Shown: piece after piece, positions 59,241-64,000 of the stretch
Layout of the letters: each line of letters begins with the position of its first letter
Position numbering within the stretch: the stretch's first letter is position 1
Source of the DNA: Flavobacterium frigoris PS1
GTDB lineage: Bacteria > Bacteroidota > Bacteroidia > Flavobacteriales > Flavobacteriaceae
Assembly (NCBI RefSeq): GCF_000252125.1
Contig: NZ_AHKF01000011.1
Location: 19,650-83,649, forward strand
Reading direction: 5' to 3'
Length of the DNA: 64,000 nucleotides
Notes under the pieces: model-generated
Seen by the model: the letters and a program-made list of their open reading frames with translations, nothing else
The model's database searches: none
What the model was told of the DNA's origin: nothing
Position numbers and translations under genes: made by a program

Positions 59241-59307
59241 GTTGTCTTTAGAAGGAATGAACTAGGTATTGCTGAAACTCCGTTTAAAATGGTTAAAGTA
59301 TAATTAT

Positions 59308-59895
59308 CTATAAAGTAAGACTTGCCGTAACAGTATAATTAATTTCGATATTATAGGTTCCTGCGGGGCATAAAGAGCTTGGTTTTATCCTAAATTGAAT
59401 TGGAATATTTTGCATGCACCCTACAAATTCCATTATTTTGATAGCTTGTGAGGCATTATTAGGAACCGTAATGTAGCTTCCGCCGTTAGCAGGAGTTAGG
59501 TTTCTTGGCCCTAATGGCTTTATTAACAAGGTATCGTATGCACTCACAGCAGGAACTCGTTGCCCACTATTTGTGGTTGTTTTTGCTTCAAGGATTACAT
59601 TGGCAGGGGCATTAACCGTATTGATATAAACACTGTACCGAAACACATTACCTTGACAAACAGTTGATGAGGGAATTATTAATATGGGATTTAATATAAA
59701 ACTTATTCTTGTAGCATCATAAGCACTTTCAAATCCCACAGTAGTGTCATCAAGCCCGGCCTCCAAGACTACGCTGTTCGTTGATTGAGTAAAATTTGGT
59801 GCCCCTGTAACATTAAGAGTTCCATCTAAAATCTGAGCTTGTATAAGATTTGGACTTAACAAGACGATAGTGGCTATTATGAATAATTTTTTCAT
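59308..59895 (-). CDS. exported beta-rich protein, possible pilin-like subunit
   Basis: A 195-residue protein with signal peptide MKKLFIIATIVLLSPNLIQA. The mature part is beta-rich with three cysteines (in STVCQGN, GCMQNIP and SLCPAGT) and ends in LCPAGTYNIEINYTVTASL, similar to the C-terminal strands of subunits secreted by chaperone-usher systems (a 'PaGtY...v.YtVta' pattern). No confident family match. It lies 6 bp after a second exported protein and downstream of a large outer-membrane protein, so all three are likely one operon. A surface-structure role is inferred. Confidence 0.65.
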   Translation of the reverse strand: MKKLFIIATIVLLSPNLIQAQILDGTLNVTGAPNFTQSTNSVVLEAGLDDTTVGFESAYDATRISFILNPILIIPSSTVCQGNVFRYSVYINTVNAPANVILEAKTTTNSGQRVPAVSAYDTLLIKPLGPRNLTPANGGSYITVPNNASQAIKIMEFVGCMQNIPIQFRIKPSSLCPAGTYNIEINYTVTASLTL

Positions 59896-59901
59896 TTGTC
59901 G

Positions 59902-60489
59902 TTATTTAATTTCATAAATGATTTCAAAACCATTTGGCAATGATAATCCACTGTGATTCTCTACAGTAATACGAAGATTATAACCAGTGCCTAATCCATT
60001 CCCAGTGTAGCCGCTTGCGAAATCGTTTATCAAGAGTTGTTCAGCGGTACTCAATGTAATGGGGTTGATATTTTGATTAGGGTTGTATGAGCCCCCGATA
60101 TTTGTTGCTGCTATAACTTGAATTTTTATCACAATGCCGGCAGGAACTATTTGGTTCGTGTGAACATAAATTTTAGCATTAACAAAATTTAATCCTCTAT
60201 AGGTAAAATTCAACCAAATGTTATCATTTGTTGAAATTCCTCCAACGCCAGTTGCAGGAAGACCTGCTTCTAGGTTGTTTGTACTAATGCCAAAACTTAT
60301 GGTGTTGCTAGGGTCCGGCTCTGCATCAATAATAGCAATGGGTTGCAGACTCAAAGTGGCAAAGTTGGAGCGTTGCCCTCCTCCTAGCAAAAAAGAACTA
60401 ATGTTATTAGCATCAATCGTTTGTTGAGAAAGGCAAATATTAAGGTTCAAAGCCATTAGCGTAACTAGTATGTAATTTATCTTTTTCAT
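59902..60489 (-). CDS. exported beta-rich protein of unknown function
   Basis: A 195-residue protein with signal peptide MKKINYILVTLMALNLNICLS. The mature part has no cysteine and is rich in Asn, Gly and Thr with short beta-strand blocks (TLSLQPIAIIDAEPDPSN, AGIVIKIQVIAATNIGG, GYNLRITVENHSG), ending NGFEIIYEIK. I do not recognise a family. It starts 2 bp after the stop of the large outer-membrane protein and is followed 6 bp later by another exported protein of the same length, so it is likely part of one secreted complex. Confidence 0.65.
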   Translation of the reverse strand: MKKINYILVTLMALNLNICLSQQTIDANNISSFLLGGGQRSNFATLSLQPIAIIDAEPDPSNTISFGISTNNLEAGLPATGVGGISTNDNIWLNFTYRGLNFVNAKIYVHTNQIVPAGIVIKIQVIAATNIGGSYNPNQNINPITLSTAEQLLINDFASGYTGNGLGTGYNLRITVENHSGLSLPNGFEIIYEIK

Positions 60490-60491
60490 CT

Positions 60492-63400
60492 TTAAGTTCC
60501 TATTTTAAAGTTTTTACTTTTAAATTGTACTTTGCGTTCTTTGCCTTTTACAGGTACATTGACAGTGATTTTTTCTCCTTCTTTTACAGTAATTTGTGTC
60601 TCTTTCTCAATTTCAAAAAATTCTTTTCCTTTGTAACGTGTAAGTGTTAATTTGTATGTTCCTGGAACAATATTTTGAAATTTGAAAACTCCTTGCGCAT
60701 TAGATTCTACGTTGTAAGTGAAGTTTTCATTTTCAATTTTTAGATAGCCTTCTAGATTATTACCGTTTGGTTTTGCAAATTCTGGAAAAATAAGAGTTCC
60801 TAGTATGGTAGATGCTCTTACGATCGCAATGTTTAATTCTGCTTTTTTATCCTTTTCTACAGTAACCTGAAAGGGCGTTTTTGAAGCAGGAATTATTCCA
60901 AAAGGAAGCGTAGATTCATCCATCAAGATATAGTTGTTCCCAAGGGGTAAGTTATTGAATTCAAAAACACCTTTTTCATTGGTAACAATGCTTTTTCCAG
61001 CCGCTATTATTTTTATTCCTTTTACGTCTATGCTTTTATCATTGACTTGAATTAAGCCATTGACACCACCTTGTTCTAATATTCTTTTTAACGGTACTCC
61101 AAATGAATACGTATAGGTTCCAAAGGCTAGCAGCTCCTTTTTATTTGTGGTGCCAGGATTTTCAAAATAGTTAGCTCGGATTTCAAATAAATGATTTTTA
61201 GCTACAGTTACCACTAACATTGCATTGATAAAATCACGTCTTAAATAGGTGTCTTCTGGACTGAAACCGCTATTGTATGTGGTGTTGAATCTGAAATTTC
61301 GGTTGAAATTATAGTCTAGACCAACACTGTAGGTATAGTAGTTTTCATTTATATTAGTATCATTATATCGATTGCTGTAATTATGATTAATCCCACTTCT
61401 AAGCGAAAAATGATCTGAGAACCGATACGAGGCATCTAGATTATGAGAATATGTTTTTCTGTATTGCAAATCGTTACTTAATAAATTTTGCGTTTCGGCT
61501 ATTCTTCCGGTAAAACCAAAAGAAAAAATCCTGCTAGTAAAAATGTACCTGTAATCGATTCCGGATTCTTTGTAAAAATAACTTTTGGGCTCAAGTTGAT
61601 CCTCTCTTATTCTTCTATCCGCTCGAATATTAATATAACTTTTAGGTCCAAAACGGTACCCTATTTTTCCATAATAGTTTTCAAAATAGGGCTCAGCGGC
61701 AAAAAATAAAGGGTCTAAGCGTTTATTCACTTGAGATACGGTTTGTCCAACAACAAAATCGAATTTTCTAAATTTATAATACAAGCTATTGGTATATTCA
61801 ATACTGTTTCTAATGATTCCAAAGTAATTTTTACCTGAATATGTAAAACTTCCACTATAAGTCAAGCCGTTCATCTTTTGAACTAGGTTAAGAAAATGGG
61901 CATGATCAACATGTTGATTCGTAACGCTTAATGAAGACTCTGCGTTGACGAAAGTGTTTTTAGCTCTAAGTTCAAAATTAGCGGTACCAATTTGACCTTT
62001 TTCATCAAGGTTAGCTTCTATGTTTTTGTTGGCTCCCATTACAGTTCCTTTAGAGCTTTCTACTGCAAATCCTAAAAGAGCATTCTTGTTAAAACGATAA
62101 ACAGATTTAAAACCAAATAGTGCTTCTGAATTAAAACTGTACAATCTTGGCTTAGAAAAGAAAGCAGATAGTGTCCAATTGTTTATATTTTGATCAACTC
62201 TAAAACCCATCCCAAAGCGGCTGTCAAAACCTAGTCGATTGATATAATAGGCGTGATCTCCTAGATATACTGCCGTACTATTATTGTATTTATAGAGTAA
62301 ACTGTACTGATCTGTAACGCCGAAATTTTTAAGGTTTTTTTGTTGAGGTGCTCTGATGATAAAATTTAAGTAATTTTTTTTATCTAAATCTAAAAATCCA
62401 TCACCTATAAATTCCCCTGAAATTGTTGAATAATGATTGTCCTGAAATGTATTACTATTATAGTTCACACTAAAGCGTACCGGATATCTAAAAAACGGAT
62501 CTGCTTGTTTAAGTTTCGTTGGGAACACTTTTGTGCTCCCGTATGCTTTGTAAGACTTACCAGAGGTAGTACTCATCGCATTTAAGGAGGTTCCGATAGT
62601 AGTGAAGTCATAGTATTTTGCGTCAGTATCTTGCGTAATTTCAACAGTTGCCGTCATATTTGGCCCTAGTTTGAGCAACTTTTCTCCTTTAATAGTGTTT
62701 TTAGAGGATAACGAAATTTCTTGTTCCACATTCCCTCTGTTTTTAATTTCATATTTAGCCTCTATCATTTCTCCTGCTTGCACTTTGTCTGAAGTATATA
62801 AGTTGTAAACTTCCAAGTCTAAGTTTGGTTCTATGGTAAAAACAACTTCCTTTGAGGCAATTTTACTTCCATTTGCATTTTTAACAGTAAAGTTGGCTGG
62901 GACGTTTCCTGATGGATTGTCTACCGGTATATTGAAACTAATTAACACCATTTTTTTTTGGTTTGCTTCCAAGACTCCTAAATCACTTATAGAAATCAAG
63001 TTCCAATTTCGAGGCAGTTCTGCACTAAGTTTTAAATTAGAGGTACTGTTTTTACCGTTTTCAATTTCGATGACTAACGTATGGCTTTTATTTGTTGCAT
63101 AACTTTCTTTAAGGTTTAAAACACTAATTTTAATTTGTTCGATTCCTGTAGCATTTTGGTTTTTTTCTTTTGTTTCAACAATTGAGGCGGTAGAAACCTT
63201 TAGGTTTTCTTTTACAAATGCGTTGTTTATACTTGTTTCTGAGGCTATTAGCATGGCTTGTTCCATCTTTTTTACAAATGAGTTCGAGGTTTCTGACTTT
63301 TTTGTGATGCTTGAATTAATAGGATTTACTTCTACTGATTCCGCTACCGACTTTCTTTTACTGTTTTTATTTTCGGTTGATTTTAGCTCATTATTGGCAG

Positions 63401-64000
63401 CAGCTTTTGCCTCATTTTCTTTTGGCAACGCTGGTGTAGTCGTTATTGCTTCAGCTTTTTTCTTTTCCGCTAAAGTACGTGTCATCGATTCAGTTTCATT
63501 TTCAGTTAAAGCCTTAACGTCGTTTTGTTTCGGTTGAACTGTTGCTGATTTTTTAGTAGATGCTATTGTTGTAGTGTTTTTGTTTTCGGTTGATTTTAAC
63601 TCATTATTGGCAGCAGCTTTTGCCTCATTTTCTTTTGGCAACGCTGGTGTAGTCGTTATTGCTTCAGCCTTTTTCTTTGCGGCTAAAATACGTTTCATCG
63701 ATTCAATTTCATTTTCAGTAAAAGCCTTAACGTTGTTTTTTTTCGGTAGATCTGTCGCTGATTTTTCAGCAGTAGCTGTTGTTGTAGTGTTTTTGTTTTC
63801 GGTTGATTTTAACTCATTATTGGCAGCAATTTTTGTCTCATTTTCTTTTGGCAACGCTGGTGTAGTAGTTGTCGCTTCGGCTTTTTTCTTTGCCGCTATA
63901 GTACGTGTCATCGATTCAATTTCATTTTCAGTAAAAGCCTTAACGTTGTTTTGTTTCGGTTGAACTGTTGCTGATTTTTTAGTAGATGCTATTGTTGTAG
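60492..64000 (-). CDS. large outer-membrane protein with repeats, Ig-like domains and barrel; usher-like (5' end beyond window)
   Basis: The frame is open through the right edge; the Met at 63911 lies inside a repeat and is not the start. At least 1168 residues are visible. N-terminal tandem 71-residue repeats (63363-64000; KKKAEAITTTPALPKENEAK in each) lead to two Ig-like domains at about 62800-63140 and 62650-62820 resembling NEW3/CARDB-type domains. A region of alternating aromatic strands at about 61100-62500 should form a beta-barrel. Two carboxypeptidase-regulatory/SpaA-like domains (VNGLIQVNDKSIDVKGIKI and STILGTLIFPEFAKPNGNNL) close the protein. The barrel-plus-beta-domain plan recalls usher proteins, but homology to FimD is not shown. 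Confidence 0.6.
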   Translation of the reverse strand, partial: TTIASTKKSATVQPKQNNVKAFTENEIESMTRTIAAKKKAEATTTTPALPKENETKIAANNELKSTENKNTTTTATAEKSATDLPKKNNVKAFTENEIESMKRILAAKKKAEAITTTPALPKENEAKAAANNELKSTENKNTTTIASTKKSATVQPKQNDVKALTENETESMTRTLAEKKKAEAITTTPALPKENEAKAAANNELKSTENKNSKRKSVAESVEVNPINSSITKKSETSNSFVKKMEQAMLIASETSINNAFVKENLKVSTASIVETKEKNQNATGIEQIKISVLNLKESYATNKSHTLVIEIENGKNSTSNLKLSAELPRNWNLISISDLGVLEANQKKMVLISFNIPVDNPSGNVPANFTVKNANGSKIASKEVVFTIEPNLDLEVYNLYTSDKVQAGEMIEAKYEIKNRGNVEQEISLSSKNTIKGEKLLKLGPNMTATVEITQDTDAKYYDFTTIGTSLNAMSTTSGKSYKAYGSTKVFPTKLKQADPFFRYPVRFSVNYNSNTFQDNHYSTISGEFIGDGFLDLDKKNYLNFIIRAPQQKNLKNFGVTDQYSLLYKYNNSTAVYLGDHAYYINRLGFDSRFGMGFRVDQNINNWTLSAFFSKPRLYSFNSEALFGFKSVYRFNKNALLGFAVESSKGTVMGANKNIEANLDEKGQIGTANFELRAKNTFVNAESSLSVTNQHVDHAHFLNLVQKMNGLTYSGSFTYSGKNYFGIIRNSIEYTNSLYYKFRKFDFVVGQTVSQVNKRLDPLFFAAEPYFENYYGKIGYRFGPKSYINIRADRRIREDQLEPKSYFYKESGIDYRYIFTSRIFSFGFTGRIAETQNLLSNDLQYRKTYSHNLDASYRFSDHFSLRSGINHNYSNRYNDTNINENYYTYSVGLDYNFNRNFRFNTTYNSGFSPEDTYLRRDFINAMLVVTVAKNHLFEIRANYFENPGTTNKKELLAFGTYTYSFGVPLKRILEQGGVNGLIQVNDKSIDVKGIKIIAAGKSIVTNEKGVFEFNNLPLGNNYILMDESTLPFGIIPASKTPFQVTVEKDKKAELNIAIVRASTILGTLIFPEFAKPNGNNLEGYLKIENENFTYNVESNAQGVFKFQNIVPGTYKLTLTRYKGKEFFEIEKETQITVKEGEKITVNVPVKGKERKVQFKSKNFKIGT
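63363..64000 (-). repeat. tandem 213-bp repeat (71-residue units) in the large outer-membrane gene
   Basis: Units begin at methionines encoded at 63911, 63698 and 63485, exactly 213 bp apart. The last is cut to 41 residues and another partial unit runs off the window edge. Conserved blocks include NNELKSTENKN and TENEIES. Units are nearly identical at the DNA level, so copy number is likely to vary by slippage. Lys, Ala, Glu and Thr dominate, suggesting an extended or helical stalk. Confidence 0.9.

Larger units (their letters stand above)
58553..59307. other. 755-bp gap with little recognisable content
   Basis: Between the EmrB-like gene and the exported-protein gene I find no gene longer than the small frame at 59055-59150. 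The sequence is AT-rich with a short imperfect hairpin near 58640-58665 (TTCTCTAG / CTAGGAGAA) and a strong hairpin at 59213-59240. The stretch may be decayed coding sequence or regulatory. Confidence 0.4.

Noticed and set aside
63223..63963. Two open frames of 104 and 129 codons on the plus strand opposite the large outer-membrane gene
   Set aside because: They exist because the 213-bp repeats lack stops in that frame. The amino-acid content (Phe, Ser, Val runs) is the antisense of Lys/Glu/Thr-rich repeats, and no start signal is seen.
63363..64000. Regularly spaced repeats considered as a CRISPR array
   Set aside because: Units are 213 bp, in frame, contiguous without spacers and encode conserved peptides, so they are protein repeats.

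Overview
The window looks like a chromosomal segment of a Bacteroidetes bacterium, most likely Flavobacterium or a close relative. The DNA is AT-rich and most starts lack a Shine-Dalgarno sequence. Several upstream regions carry the Bacteroidetes -7 element TAnnTTTG, twice with a TTG 19-20 nt upstream. A SusC/SusD pair, a 14-gene nuo operon with separate nuoC and nuoD and a short NuoG, and an unfused sucA-sucB pair fit the same assignment. These assignments rest on motif reading; no database search was run.

Positions 1-15914 (+) form a galactose/galactoside utilization locus. It holds the 3' end of a GH2-type beta-galactosidase, galK, galT, a SusC/SusD pair, a secreted GH2 beta-galactosidase, a secreted GH36 alpha-galactosidase, galE and a sodium/sugar symporter. 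Glycans would be bound and imported at the outer membrane, both alpha- and beta-linked galactose released in the periplasm, free galactose taken up by the symporter, and galactose converted to UDP-glucose/glucose-1-phosphate by galK-galT-galE. A bidirectional terminator closes the locus. Positions 15980-19028 (-) hold a Gfo/Idh/MocA oxidoreductase and two paralogous FrnE-like DsbA proteins flanking a small eRF1-like protein.

Positions 19426-32670 (-) are the complete respiratory complex I operon nuoA to nuoN, with a clear promoter at 32703-32733 and repeat-like palindromes in several of its gaps. Next come a cold-shock protein, aspS (-) and a small MORN-type exported protein (+). Positions 35718-42522 (-) form an RND efflux operon (yceI, tetR, tolC, membrane-fusion protein, acrB-like pump) whose promoter contains a perfect inverted repeat that could be the TetR operator.

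Positions 42680-53563 are mixed: a polyprenyl diphosphate synthase, a hypothetical gene, an outer-membrane beta-barrel gene, sucA-sucB of the TCA cycle, a GH16-like lipoprotein, a retropepsin-like protease with a decayed duplicate beside it, tatD, an acyltransferase, an asparaginase and tRNA-Ser(GGA). Positions 53638-58552 hold an AraC regulator divergent from a TolC/EmrA/EmrB-type drug efflux operon.

The right end, 59308-64000 (-), is the least ordinary part. A very large outer-membrane protein, truncated by the window edge, has at least three tandem 71-residue repeats, Ig-like domains, a predicted beta-barrel and two C-terminal carboxypeptidase-regulatory-like domains. Two small exported beta-rich proteins follow it at once. 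The arrangement recalls chaperone-usher secretion, but no chaperone is visible, and the system may be undescribed.
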